The notes under the pieces were generated by a model. That model saw only the letters and a list, made by a program, of their open reading frames with translations. It was not told where the DNA came from and made no database searches. The position numbers were made by a program, and so were the translations under genes. This document shows positions 16,831-25,144 of a stretch of 64,000 nucleotides of DNA, piece after piece (the stretch's first letter is position 1; each line of letters begins with the position of its first letter). The stretch is from Acidobacteriota bacterium. Its GTDB lineage: Bacteria; Acidobacteriota; Terriglobia; Bryobacterales; UBA6623. The stretch covers positions 682,001 through 746,000 of the forward strand of contig WGMB01000003.1 of assembly GCA_016125275.1 (NCBI GenBank). Reading direction: 5' to 3'.

Positions 16831-17811
16831 ATGACGACCGATCCTTCCGCTCCCGGCCGCCGCGGTCTTCTCCGCCCCGGACCCTCGCTGGCGGTCCTGC
16901 TGCTGCTCTCCGGCTGGGCTTCGGCGCAAACCGCGCCGCACCCGCTGCCGCGAATGAAGCCCAGCGAGGCCGCCACGGCTTACAAAAAGGAGATCGGCCG
17001 CGAGCCCTCCACTTGGCGCTGGAACGTCCCGGTGGAGCTGCCGCACCTCACGCACGGCGTCGTCCACAGCCCGTCGATGGACCGCGACATCGGCTACAAC
17101 ATCTACCTGCCGCCGAGCTACGCCGACAATCCCTCGCTGCGCTACCCAGTGGTCTACTACTGCCACGGCGCCACCGGCAGCGAGAGCTCTGACACGCCGG
17201 TCGTCGAATATGTGATCGCCGAGCTCGCCGCCGGACGCATCGGCGACGTGATCTACGTGTTCGTCAACGCCGGGCACTTCAGCGGCTACCGCGACAACCC
17301 CGCCAGCGGCGTCCTGGCGGAAACCTACTTGATGCGGGAGTTGATCCCGGAGATCGACCGCCGCTACCGGACGCTGGCCTCCCGCCAAGGCCGCGCGCTG
17401 ATGGGCTTTTCCATGGGTGGAGGCGGCGCCACGCGGCTGGCGCTGGCCCACCCGGACGCGTTCTGCGCCGTGGCCTCCTTCGCCGGAGCCTTGGACGCGA
17501 ACCCCGACCTACCGGCCGGGGCGGACGAGCGCGCGCCGGTGGACCCCGCCAACAGCGTGTATCACTGGGCCAAGGTCCACGCCGACCAGATCAAACACAA
17601 CCTCGCGCTCTATTTCTTCGTGGGCGACCAGGACCGGCTCTACGGCCGAAACGCGGCCTTCGTGGACTTCCTCCACCAGCAAGGCATCGGCTTCGACTAT
17701 CGTGTGATGGCCGGCCTGGGCCACGACCTTTGGGGGTCCATGGCGCTGTGCGGCGCCGAAGCCGTTCGCTTCCTGGCCGCCCACTACGAGCCGGCCCGCG
17801 CCGCCGAATAG
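16831..17811 (+). CDS. Secreted esterase (Fes/esterase D-like alpha/beta hydrolase)
   Basis: 326 residues with an N-terminal signal (SLAVLLLLSGWASAQ). The hydrolase domain shows VVYYCHGATGSESSD (oxyanion region), the elbow GFSMGG (Ser194), FFVGDQDRLYGRN (Asp) and MAGLGHDLWG (His), a complete catalytic triad in esterase order. Family members cleave ferulate, acetyl or enterobactin-type esters outside the cytoplasm. It diverges from the SelA-like gene and converges with the outer-membrane barrel gene, 5 nt away. Confidence 0.85.
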   Translation: MTTDPSAPGRRGLLRPGPSLAVLLLLSGWASAQTAPHPLPRMKPSEAATAYKKEIGREPSTWRWNVPVELPHLTHGVVHSPSMDRDIGYNIYLPPSYADNPSLRYPVVYYCHGATGSESSDTPVVEYVIAELAAGRIGDVIYVFVNAGHFSGYRDNPASGVLAETYLMRELIPEIDRRYRTLASRQGRALMGFSMGGGGATRLALAHPDAFCAVASFAGALDANPDLPAGADERAPVDPANSVYHWAKVHADQIKHNLALYFFVGDQDRLYGRNAAFVDFLHQQGIGFDYRVMAGLGHDLWGSMALCGAEAVRFLAAHYEPARAAE

Positions 17812-17816
17812 CCGAA

Positions 17817-18950
17817 TCAGAACGTCACGCCCATCAGCAGATCGAGCTGATGGGGCCGCGCGCCGTCCGGGGCCGTCTCGCCGTTCAGGTACTTCGAAGA
17901 GCCCCAGTAGGTGTAGCGCAGGCCGGGATCGAAGCGCAGGGCGCGCCACTCGAACTGCAGGCCGAGCCCCGCGCTCGCCCCCACCGTGGACAGCTTCGCG
18001 CCGCCGATCGTCTGCGCCAACCGAAACGAAGGGCCCGCAGCCAGATAGGGCCGTATCGGCCCGTCGCCGAAGCTGCGGCGGACCAGCACCGGAAACTGCC
18101 ACGAGACGGCCGCCTTGTTGTGGAACTCGCCGCTGGTAGGAACGCCTAGTCCGCCCTCCGCCGCGAACAGGGTCGTCTGGCGAAAGCGGATCTGGCGGTA
18201 ATTCGCCTCCGCCGTTACGCTCCAACGGTCCGTCAGGCGAACGTCGATCCGCGGGCCCGCCAACCAACTGCGCGAATACGTGCGCGACCGGGCAGCGACG
18301 ATGCCGTCCGGAAAGTCCGGCGTGGTGAAGGTCTCCACGCTGGAGCTTCTCGGCAGCGGGCGGACCAGCATCGACCCCACCACGGCTCCCAAGCTCACTC
18401 GCTCGCCCAACGGCTTGCGGTCGCTGAACGCCGCATGGCTCACGCCCACCAGCAGCTCCACCTGGTCCGGTTTGGAGGGCTGCGTCCACCACACGTCGTC
18501 CCGCCAACGGGTGTAGCGCACCGTCGGCGACACCGTCAGCCCATGCCAAAGCAGGTCCACGCCCGCGCCGGCCGTCACGCCGAAGTGGGACGGATGCGTA
18601 TTGCGATTGCCCGTGGCGCGGAATGACACGCCGCCCTCCACGAACGGGTTCACACGGCCTGTTGTAAAGCGATACTTCGCCAGCACGGGGAACTCCCAGG
18701 TGACAGTCGGCCCGCCTTGCTCGCGCTGCAAACGCCGGTAGATGGCGTTCGACTCGACGGAAAAATGTTCGGTGAACCGCCACTCCAAGGATGGTCCGCC
18801 GATGGGCGAGCGCGATCCGCTGCCGTTGTCGTCGGAACGAATGTAGTCCCGGGTCGCCGCCGCGCCGCCGATCACGCCGAACTGCAGGCGCTGCGCCGCC
18901 GCGGAACCGCCAAGAACAAGGGGAAGGGAGAGGATCAATAGTAGTCGCAC
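17817..18950 (-). CDS. Outer-membrane beta-barrel protein with internal duplication
   Basis: 377 residues, GTG start, signal peptide LLLILSLPLVLGGSAAAQ. Two homologous halves of about 180 residues are visible. Both follow the order G-x-I/V-G-x3, a GPxL/I-x-x-R-T/L-T-D/E turn, SVxxxANYRxI/AIYRRL, a TVTWEFPVLAKYRF / AVSWQFPVLVRRSF strand, NPFVEGGVSFR / RPYLAAGPSFR, a GAGVDLLW / GLGLQFEW strand, TVRYTRW / GLRYTYW, and a final QVELLVGVSH / QLDLLMGVTF. Each half looks like an OmpA-type 8-strand barrel, and the protein ends in Phe as outer-membrane proteins do. Function is unknown. Confidence 0.78.
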   Translation of the reverse strand: MRLLLILSLPLVLGGSAAAQRLQFGVIGGAAATRDYIRSDDNGSGSRSPIGGPSLEWRFTEHFSVESNAIYRRLQREQGGPTVTWEFPVLAKYRFTTGRVNPFVEGGVSFRATGNRNTHPSHFGVTAGAGVDLLWHGLTVSPTVRYTRWRDDVWWTQPSKPDQVELLVGVSHAAFSDRKPLGERVSLGAVVGSMLVRPLPRSSSVETFTTPDFPDGIVAARSRTYSRSWLAGPRIDVRLTDRWSVTAEANYRQIRFRQTTLFAAEGGLGVPTSGEFHNKAAVSWQFPVLVRRSFGDGPIRPYLAAGPSFRLAQTIGGAKLSTVGASAGLGLQFEWRALRFDPGLRYTYWGSSKYLNGETAPDGARPHQLDLLMGVTF

Positions 18951-19044
18951 GGAGGTCTACTACGAGACTCCGCGCGACCCGGGGTTCAGACGCCCCCCGG
19001 CGACCGTGAGGTTGCTACCACCCCGGCGCCCAGCCTTCCGTGGT

Positions 19045-19062
19045 CGCGGCCTCACGGCCGCG
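19045..19062 (-). terminator. GC-rich hairpin downstream of the fadN-like gene
   Basis: CGCGGCC-TCAC-GGCCGCG forms a perfect 7-bp stem with a 4-nt loop, 24 nt after the stop of the gene at 19087. No T-tract follows, so it may only stabilise the mRNA end. Confidence 0.35.
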
Positions 19063-19086
19063 GCTCGGTTGCGCTTGGTTTTGGCC

Positions 19087-21450
19087 TTAGTTGCGCAGGG
19101 GTTTGCCCGTCTTGAGGATGTGCTCGATGCGCGCCTGGGTCTTCTGTTCGCCGCACAGCGACAGGAACGCTTCGCGCTCCAGCCCCAGCAGGTATTCCTC
19201 GGAGACGAACGCCGGTTCAGTCAGGTCGCCGCCGGCGAGCACGTTCGCCAGCTTCTTGCCCACGTGTACGTCGTAGTCGCCGGCCCATTCGGCCTGCCGC
19301 ATCATCCACAGGCGCAGCTCGAGCGCCGCCCGTACGCCGCGTCCGCCCACCAGAATCGGCGTCTCTTCGGGAGGCTCGTAGCCCGCCGTCGCCAGCCCCT
19401 GGGCCGCCTTCTTCGCTTCGGCCAGCAGGCGGTCGCGGTTCATCGTCACGCCGTCGGAAGCCCTTAGCAGGCGCATCTCGCGGGCCTCGGCGGCGCTGTT
19501 GCTCACCTTCGCCGTGCCGATCATCTCGAAGGCGGACAGCATGTGCGCCGTCACGTCGTCCTTGGCGTCCAGGCCCGCCGTGTAGCGCCGGGTCACCTCC
19601 GCGCAGCCGCCCGCCGCCGGCACCAGGCCGACGCCGACCTCGACCAAGCCCATGTAGGTTTCCGCCGCCGCCTGCACGCGATCCGCGCGCAGGGCGATCT
19701 CGCAGCCGCCCGCCAGGGTTTGGCTGAAGATCGCCGCCACCACCGGCTTGGGCATCCGCCGCACGCCGGTGATCAATCGCTGCACCAGGCGTAGCTGTTG
19801 GTCCAGCTCCTCCCAGCGGCTTTGCAGGCTCAGTCCCAGGATCATCTGGAGATTCGCGCCGACCGAGAAGTTCTCACCCTCGTTGCCGATGACCAGCGCG
19901 TCGAAGTCGCGCACCGTGCGGGCCATGGCGGCGTCAAACAGCGCAAAGAACGCCTCGTCGAGCGCATTGGCCTTGGAGTGCAGCTCGAGCAGAGCCACCC
20001 CGTCGCCCAGATCCCACACGCTGGCGCTGCCGTTGTGCTCCACCGGTTGCGAGGCCAGGCGGACACGGCGCAGCTCCAGCGAGCCGGGAGCCGGCGGAAT
20101 GGGCCGCTGCTCGCCGGAGGCCAAGTCAAAGTAGGTGGGGGCGGTCCCCTGCACGCCGTAGAAGCTCTTGGAGGGCGAAGCCAGCACGCGCTGCACCAGC
20201 TCCGGCAGGGGCTTGCCGTCGGCCTCGATGCGGCGGGCCGTCTCCTCGACGCCGATGTCGTTCCACAGCTCGAAGATGCCTCGCTGCCAGTTGAAGCCGG
20301 ACTTCATTACGGCGTCCAGCGCCACGATGTCGTCGCAAACCTCCGGCACGCGCGAGGCGGCGTAGAGGAACAGCTCGCTCAGCGTGGCCCACACAAAGCG
20401 GCCGGCGCGGCTGTCGGAAGCCAGCACGGCCTTCACGCGCTCTCCCGGCGTGGGCAGGCGCTTGGCGTCGGAAATCTCGGGGAAATCCGGCTCGATCCGT
20501 TCGCGGTACTGCAGCGTCTCCAGGTCCAGCACCAGCCGTCCGCCGGCTGCCTTGGAGTCCTTCTTGTTGAAGCCTCGGCCGGCCTTGTCGCCGACGATGC
20601 CTTTCTCCACCATCTGCACCAGGAAGTCCGGCGGCTGATAGACTTCGCGCCGCTCATCCTCGGGCACCAGCTCATAGAGCGTGCGCGCCACGTACAGACA
20701 CACGTCGATGCCGGTAAAGTCGGCCAGCCGGAACGTCGCCATGCGCGGGCGGCCGACCAACGGGCCGGTCAGGGCGTCGACTTCTTCGATCGTCAGCCCC
20801 TGCTCGGTCATCGTGTGCAGGGTCTGCATCACGGCGAACAGGAAGATGCGGTTGGCGATGAAGTTGGGCCGGTCGTTGGCCCGCACCACGACCTTGCCGA
20901 GGCGGCGGTCGCAGAACTCCGTGACGAAGTCGACGACCTCGGGCTTGGTCGCCGGCGTCGGGATCAGCTCCAGCAGCCGCATGTGGCGCGGCGGGTTGAA
21001 GAAGTGCGTCCCCAGCCAATGCGCCTGAAAGTCCGCGGAAAGGCCCTCCGCCAGCTTGGCGATGGGCAGGCCGGAGGTGTTGGAGCTGACCAGCGAGCCG
21101 GGCTGGCGAAAGCGGTCCACCTGCTCGAGCAGCTTGCGCTTGACGTCGAACTTCTCGATGACCGCCTCGATCACCCACTCGGCGTCGGCCACGCGTTCCA
21201 GGTCGTCCTCGAAATTGCCCACCCGCAAGTGCTCGGCGGCTTTGGCGGTGAAAAAGGCCGGCGGACGCGCCTTCGCCAGCGCCTTCAGCGCTTTGGCCGC
21301 GACGGCGCTGCGTTCAGCAGGGGTGGACGCGCCCGGCGTGGGGAGGTCCAACAGGAGGCAGTCGACGCCGGCGTTGGCGAGGTGGGCCGCGATGCGCGAC
21401 CCCATCGTTCCGGCGCCCAGCACCACCGCTTTCTTCAGTTCTGTCTGCAT
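19087..21450 (-). CDS. fadN: 3-hydroxyacyl-CoA dehydrogenase/enoyl-CoA hydratase (FadN type)
   Basis: 787 residues. The dehydrogenase comes first: a Rossmann motif at the N-terminus (VVLGAGTMGSRIAAHLANAG), WVIEAVIEKFDVKRKL, SLVSSNTSGLPIAKLAEGL, HFFNPPRHMRLLELIPT and the 3HCDH C-terminal helical part. The crotonase domain follows at about 490-680 (ALVIGNEGENFSVGANLQM, MPKPVVAAIFSQTLAGGCEIALRADRV, VEVGVGLVPAAGG). This domain order and length match FadN of Firmicutes, not FadB, which has the hydratase first. It catalyses hydration of 2-enoyl-CoA and NAD-dependent oxidation in fatty-acid breakdown. The usual thiolase and acyl-CoA dehydrogenase partners are not adjacent here. Confidence 0.9.
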   Translation of the reverse strand: MQTELKKAVVLGAGTMGSRIAAHLANAGVDCLLLDLPTPGASTPAERSAVAAKALKALAKARPPAFFTAKAAEHLRVGNFEDDLERVADAEWVIEAVIEKFDVKRKLLEQVDRFRQPGSLVSSNTSGLPIAKLAEGLSADFQAHWLGTHFFNPPRHMRLLELIPTPATKPEVVDFVTEFCDRRLGKVVVRANDRPNFIANRIFLFAVMQTLHTMTEQGLTIEEVDALTGPLVGRPRMATFRLADFTGIDVCLYVARTLYELVPEDERREVYQPPDFLVQMVEKGIVGDKAGRGFNKKDSKAAGGRLVLDLETLQYRERIEPDFPEISDAKRLPTPGERVKAVLASDSRAGRFVWATLSELFLYAASRVPEVCDDIVALDAVMKSGFNWQRGIFELWNDIGVEETARRIEADGKPLPELVQRVLASPSKSFYGVQGTAPTYFDLASGEQRPIPPAPGSLELRRVRLASQPVEHNGSASVWDLGDGVALLELHSKANALDEAFFALFDAAMARTVRDFDALVIGNEGENFSVGANLQMILGLSLQSRWEELDQQLRLVQRLITGVRRMPKPVVAAIFSQTLAGGCEIALRADRVQAAAETYMGLVEVGVGLVPAAGGCAEVTRRYTAGLDAKDDVTAHMLSAFEMIGTAKVSNSAAEAREMRLLRASDGVTMNRDRLLAEAKKAAQGLATAGYEPPEETPILVGGRGVRAALELRLWMMRQAEWAGDYDVHVGKKLANVLAGGDLTEPAFVSEEYLLGLEREAFLSLCGEQKTQARIEHILKTGKPLRN

Positions 21451-21540
21451 GTTCTTCCGGCCAACAGCGAAGACGATATCATACCGTCCGCCGTCGGTTG
21501 GACGCCCGGAAGGGGCGCGGTGTTTCCCCGCGGGCGACGC

Positions 21541-21753
21541 TCACGCGTCGATGCAGATGTGGCGTCCGGACGAGCTGGGGCGCGGGTCGGAGCCGCTGTC
21601 GTCGGGCTCGTCCTCCGGCCGCCCGGGCTTGCGCCGGGAGCGCCGTTCGGGGGCGCCTCGCCGCTCGGAGTCCGCGCCCAGGCGGTCGATGCGGCGCGGC
21701 TGCTCGGTGCGCTCGACGATGGGGCCGGACGGGAACGCTGCAATGGGTTCCAC
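21541..21753 (-). CDS. Small basic hypothetical protein with a perfect ribosome binding site
   Basis: 70 residues from GTG 21753 (MEPIAAFPSGPIVERTEQPRRIDR). An AAGGAGGTGA, fully complementary to the 16S rRNA tail, begins 15 nt upstream and leaves 5-8 nt to this GTG, which decides the start. The middle is Arg/Pro/Asp-rich and probably disordered (RRGAPERRSRRKPGRPEDEPDD), and the protein ends GRHICIDA. No homologous family is recognised. The strong RBS and codon use like its neighbours argue for a real gene. Confidence 0.5.
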   Translation of the reverse strand: MEPIAAFPSGPIVERTEQPRRIDRLGADSERRGAPERRSRRKPGRPEDEPDDSGSDPRPSSSGRHICIDA

Positions 21754-21758
21754 GGTCG

Positions 21759-21768
21759 TCACCTCCTT
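21759..21768 (-). promoter_or_regulatory. Perfect Shine-Dalgarno sequence
   Basis: AAGGAGGTGA on the minus strand, the exact complement of the anti-SD tail, ahead of the small gene starting at 21753. It is the strongest RBS noticed in the window. Confidence 0.6.
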
Positions 21769-21819
21769 GTCGCCTAGTCTATCGGCGGCTGAGAGAATCG
21801 CTTGAGGGCGCGGGGTCCA

Positions 21820-21849
21820 TTGACAGGGCGGCGGCCGGCGACGCATCAT
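21820..21849 (+). promoter_or_regulatory. Promoter of the tRNA-His gene
   Basis: A perfect -35 TTGACA (21820-21825), an 18-bp spacer and a -10 CATCAT (21844-21849). Transcription would start about 12 nt before the mature tRNA 5' end. Confidence 0.5.
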
Positions 21850-21868
21850 GAAGGTTAACCCCTGCCAA

Positions 21869-21945
21869 GCCGGCGTAGCTCAGTTGGTTAGAGCGCTTGA
21901 TTGTGGATCAAGAGGTCCGGGGTTCGAATCCCTGCGCCGGTACCA
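21869..21945 (+). tRNA. tRNA-His (GTG anticodon), CCA encoded, A73
   Basis: Full cloverleaf: acceptor GCCGGCG pairs with CGCCGGT (first pair G-U), TA, D arm GCTC..GAGC, anticodon stem CTTGA/TCAAG with loop TTGTGGA and anticodon GTG, T arm CGGGG-TTCGAAT-CCCTG, discriminator A at 21942 and encoded CCA 21943-21945. Bacterial tRNA-His normally has an extra G-1 paired with C73. Here the base before the stem is A and position 73 is A, so that identity pair is missing. Confidence 0.95.
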
Positions 21946-22277
21946 TTTCCCCTCCGATTTCCCAGCCTGCGGTTCGCTTCCATTTCCAGCCACACTGGCG
22001 GCCCTCGCGGAACCCTCTGTTCGTCTCTGAATTCCGACCGATTTTCCGGCGCCCCCCGCGCTAACGTGTGGAACCGGACTTTCCAGTTTTCGCCATGCGT
22101 TTTCGGCCACTTCGCGGCGGCTTTGTTTTCGAAATGCCGTGCTAGCCTGACTGCGAATCCCAAGCTTGGAGGGTGGCCGGCCGGCCAATTTCCGGCGCGA
22201 AACCGGCGCCGGGCTGACTGCATCGAACACTCCAGGCTGGAGGGGCTCCGACCAACGCCGTCGGTTGGATATGAAAT
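21946..22277 (+). other. Gene-free interval downstream of tRNA-His
   Basis: 332 nt with no supportable gene. It is visibly less GC-rich than its surroundings in the first 200 nt. Around 22180-22220 it contains self-complementary GGCCGGCCGGCC and GCGCGAAACCGGCGCC runs. No second copy of the tRNA 3' end and no integrase remnant were seen. Confidence 0.5.
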
Positions 22278-22670
22278 GTGACAGTTGGACCGGATGCAAT
22301 TCATAGCGTTCTGCGCGTGGGACTGGCGATGGGACTGCTGGGCGGCGCCCTCGGCGTCTGGGCCGGTCTGGACCAGATGAGCGCCTGGAAGACCGAGCGG
22401 GCCACCGCCGGGGCGCGCGCCTCGGCCCTCGAGGAGTACGCGCAGCAGATCCACGAATCCGGCCGCAAGGGCGCGCACTACGACCGCGCCAAACGTGAAG
22501 CGCAACGGCTGCGGCTGCAAGCCGAGCGCGAGCGTCCGCCCCAGGGCGATACGGCGGGCTTCTTGGCCGAGTACGGGGCCTTCGGCGCGGCGCTGTTCGG
22601 CGGCATCGGCGTGGTCTTCGGCTCGGCCGGCGTGTGGATGTGGCGCGGCCCTCAGAGCGATCTGGACTGA
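22278..22670 (+). CDS. Small membrane protein with TM - charged helix - TM layout
   Basis: 130 residues from GTG 22278; GTG 22317 and ATG 22329 are alternative starts. One membrane helix lies near the N-terminus (VLRVGLAMGLLGGALGVWAGL) and one near the C-terminus (FGAALFGGIGVVFGSAGVWMW). They are separated by about 60 highly charged residues predicted to be helical (KTERATAGARASALEEYAQQ, AKREAQRLRLQAERERP). No known family is recognised. It precedes the lactate permease gene by about 100 nt on the same strand, but no link is evident. Confidence 0.55.
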   Translation: MTVGPDAIHSVLRVGLAMGLLGGALGVWAGLDQMSAWKTERATAGARASALEEYAQQIHESGRKGAHYDRAKREAQRLRLQAERERPPQGDTAGFLAEYGAFGAALFGGIGVVFGSAGVWMWRGPQSDLD

Positions 22671-22767
22671 TCGCCGCCGGCCCTGCGAAAACCCCTGCGT
22701 TTTTCCACCCCTCCGGCCGCCGGAGCCGCTTCCGAGCGTGCTACAGTCCTGCAGGTCGCGAACCCTG

Positions 22768-24405
22768 ATGTGGGAACAAAACTACCTGCCCGTCGCCGAC
22801 AGCCTGGCCTACTCCACAATCGCCGCTTCCCTGCCTCTGCTGATCCTGTTCTTCCTGCTGGGCGTTCAGCGTAGGCCCAGTTGGGTCGCCGGGCTCAGCG
22901 CCTTGGCGGTCGCGCTGGCCCTGGCTGTGGGCGTGTACCACATGCCTCTGCCGCAAGCCGCGGGTTCCATGGTCTATGGCGCGGCCTTCGGCTTGTTCCC
23001 CATCGGCTGGATCGTGGTGGCCTCGCTGATCCTGTATCGGGTGACGGTGGAGACCGGCAAGTTCGAGGTCATCAAGGATTCGATCGGCTCGCTCAGCGAC
23101 GACCGGCGGCTGCAGGCGGTGCTGATCGGCTTCGCCTTCGGAGCCTTCATCGAGGGCGCGGCCGGGTTCGGAACGCCCGTCGCCGTGGCGGCCGCCATGC
23201 TGACCGGGCTGGGCTTTTCGCCCTTCTACGCGGCGTTCATCTGCCTGGTCGCCAACACCGCTCCGGTCGCCTTCGGCTCGCTGGGCATTCCCGTGGTCAC
23301 CCTGGCCGGCATCACCGGGCTGCCGCTGGCGACGCTCAGCGCCATGACGGGCCGTCTGTGCGCTCTGATCGGCCTGCTCATCCCGGCCTACATGGTGGTC
23401 ATCATGTCCGGCTTCCGCGGCGCCCTGGGGGCTCTGCCGCCGATCCTGGCCTGCTCGGCGACCTTTGCCTTGGTGCTCTTCGGCGCCACCAACTTCATCG
23501 GGCCGGAGCTTGCCGCGATTCTGGCCTCCATCGCCGCGATGCTGGCGATGGTCATTGCCATGAAGCTCTGGAAGCCCGCCGTGATCTTCCGGCTGGAGGG
23601 CGACATCGAGCCCACCTTCGGCGCCCACCGGCACAGCCGCCGCGAGATCCTGGCCGCCTGGAGCCCCTATACGCTGCTGGTGATCTTCGTACTGGCTTGG
23701 CGCTTCCCGCCGCTCCAGGCGTTCCTCAACTCGTGGAGCGTGTCGATCCCCGTGCCGGGCCTGCACGAGACCATCCTGCGGGTGCCGCCGCTCACGGCCG
23801 AACCCTCGCCATATCCGGCCCTGTACAGCTTCCAGTGGCTTTCGGCGGCGGGCACGTCGTGCTTTCTGGCCGCCTTCGTCGCGGCCTCCTTGTTGGGTCT
23901 TTCGCCGGTCCAGTTCGGAGGGGTTTGCGGGCGCGTCCTGCGGCAGCTCTCCAAGCCGCTGCTGACGATCGCGTCCGTGCTGGCGCTGGCCTTTCTGATG
24001 AACTACGCCGGCATGACCTCGACGCTCGGACTGGCTTTCGCCGCCACCGGCCCCCTGTTCCCGGCCTTCAGCGCGATGCTGGGCTGGACGGGCGTCTTTC
24101 TGACCGGCAGCGACACCTCCTCCAACGCCCTGTTCGGCAATCTGCAGGTGGTGACGGCCAATGCCCTGGGGCTGAACCCCATCCTGACGGCCTCCACCAA
24201 CGCCGCCACCGGCGTGATGGGCAAGATGATCTCGTTGCAGAGCATCGCCGTGGCGGTGGCCGCGACCGGCATGGCCTCGTCGGAAGAAGGGCGCCTGTTC
24301 CGCGTCACCTTGAAGCACAGCATCATCCTGGCCGTGTTTCTGGCGGCCGTGACGATGCTCTTCGCCTACGCGCTCCCGCAGTTGGTTCCGCAGGTCGGGC
24401 CCTGA
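22768..24405 (+). CDS. lctP: L-lactate permease (LctP family)
   Basis: 545 residues from ATG 22768 (MWEQNYLPVADSLAYSTIAA), which matches the family N-terminus; the longer upstream frame is rejected. About 13 hydrophobic helices are seen, with LctP signatures: GFAFGAFIEGAAGFGTPVAVAAAML, NTAPVAFGSLGIPVVTLAGITGL, FLMNYAGMTSTLGLAFA, GWTGVFLTGSDTSSNALFGNLQ and the C-terminal TNAATGVMGKMISLQSIAVA. It should take up lactate or glycolate with protons across the inner membrane. A TACAGT element (22742-22747) is a possible -10 with a short leader. No lactate dehydrogenase gene is adjacent. Confidence 0.93.
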   Translation: MWEQNYLPVADSLAYSTIAASLPLLILFFLLGVQRRPSWVAGLSALAVALALAVGVYHMPLPQAAGSMVYGAAFGLFPIGWIVVASLILYRVTVETGKFEVIKDSIGSLSDDRRLQAVLIGFAFGAFIEGAAGFGTPVAVAAAMLTGLGFSPFYAAFICLVANTAPVAFGSLGIPVVTLAGITGLPLATLSAMTGRLCALIGLLIPAYMVVIMSGFRGALGALPPILACSATFALVLFGATNFIGPELAAILASIAAMLAMVIAMKLWKPAVIFRLEGDIEPTFGAHRHSRREILAAWSPYTLLVIFVLAWRFPPLQAFLNSWSVSIPVPGLHETILRVPPLTAEPSPYPALYSFQWLSAAGTSCFLAAFVAASLLGLSPVQFGGVCGRVLRQLSKPLLTIASVLALAFLMNYAGMTSTLGLAFAATGPLFPAFSAMLGWTGVFLTGSDTSSNALFGNLQVVTANALGLNPILTASTNAATGVMGKMISLQSIAVAVAATGMASSEEGRLFRVTLKHSIILAVFLAAVTMLFAYALPQLVPQVGP

Positions 24406-24437
24406 GGCGGTGGACCCGGAAGCAGGCAGGCGCTGAG

Positions 24438-25133
24438 TCAGCCCCGGGCCGCCTGCAGGTAGGCGCTGGTCTGGTGGACCCTGGCGAAGCCCGCTCCCAG
24501 CAACTCCTCCACGATTCTCCGCATCTCCGGCTCGCGGATGGTCTCGGTCCCCGGCGTGCCGGTCGCGTCCGCCAGAAAGTCCACGAAGTAGTCTCGATCG
24601 TGAGCGTCTCGGGCGGCAGACTCGCAGCAGAAGTTGGTCATGAAGCCGCAGATCGCCACGGTCCGAACGGCCTGGGCGCTCAACGACTCCTCGAGAGTCG
24701 TCCCGACGAAGCTGGAGTAGCGCGTCTTGAGGATCTCCGGCGCGGACGCCGGCCGGCGGAGCCGCGAATCGTACTCCACCGCCTCCGAGCCTTGCTTGAA
24801 GTCGAAGTCGGCGGCCGGCGCTCCCAGGTAGTCGAACATCCGCCCCAGGTCCGAGCCGTCGGCCCGGTGCAGGTGGCGAATATACAGAACGGGGCGCGAC
24901 CTCGCCTCGAAGAGCTCGATCAATTCGTTGATGCGCGCGATGGTGGGGCCGCAGTCCTCGCAGTACAGCGGCGAGGATTCCATGGTGTAGGCACGCTGGA
25001 CGTCGATCACCAGCAAGGCCGCATCCGCCGGCAGGTCCGGACCCGTCGTCTGCGGCCGAGCCGGTCCGGGCAGCGCTAAACTGCCGGCGGCCGCCAAGGC
25101 TCGTGCCGCCTCGCGTCGGGTCATGCCTGCCAT
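24438..25133 (-). CDS. Tat-leader isochorismatase-family cysteine hydrolase
   Basis: 231 residues from ATG 25133, with GGGAG just upstream. The leader MTRREAARALAAAGSLALPGPARPQ looks Tat-like, although RREAA is a weaker match than others in this window. The hydrolase triad is visible: Asp44 in LLVIDVQRAYT, Lys136 in ILKTRYSSF and Cys169 in GFMTNFCCESAARDA. The family hydrolyses isochorismate, nicotinamide or N-carbamoyl compounds; the substrate cannot be told. It sits 11 nt downstream of the TolC-like gene and is probably the last gene of the exporter operon. Confidence 0.85.
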   Translation of the reverse strand: MAGMTRREAARALAAAGSLALPGPARPQTTGPDLPADAALLVIDVQRAYTMESSPLYCEDCGPTIARINELIELFEARSRPVLYIRHLHRADGSDLGRMFDYLGAPAADFDFKQGSEAVEYDSRLRRPASAPEILKTRYSSFVGTTLEESLSAQAVRTVAICGFMTNFCCESAARDAHDRDYFVDFLADATGTPGTETIREPEMRRIVEELLGAGFARVHQTSAYLQAARG

Positions 25134-25144
25134 GCTCCCACAGA

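Noticed and set aside
21869-22277. Possible integrated element or attachment site at the tRNA-His gene
   Set aside because: No integrase gene and no duplicate of the tRNA 3' end were found within the window.
21880-22520. Minus-strand frames over the tRNA ending in RRRDSNPGPLDPQSSALTN
   Set aside because: This is the well-known false protein produced by translating the antisense strand of a tRNA gene. The rest of the frame has no protein-like pattern.
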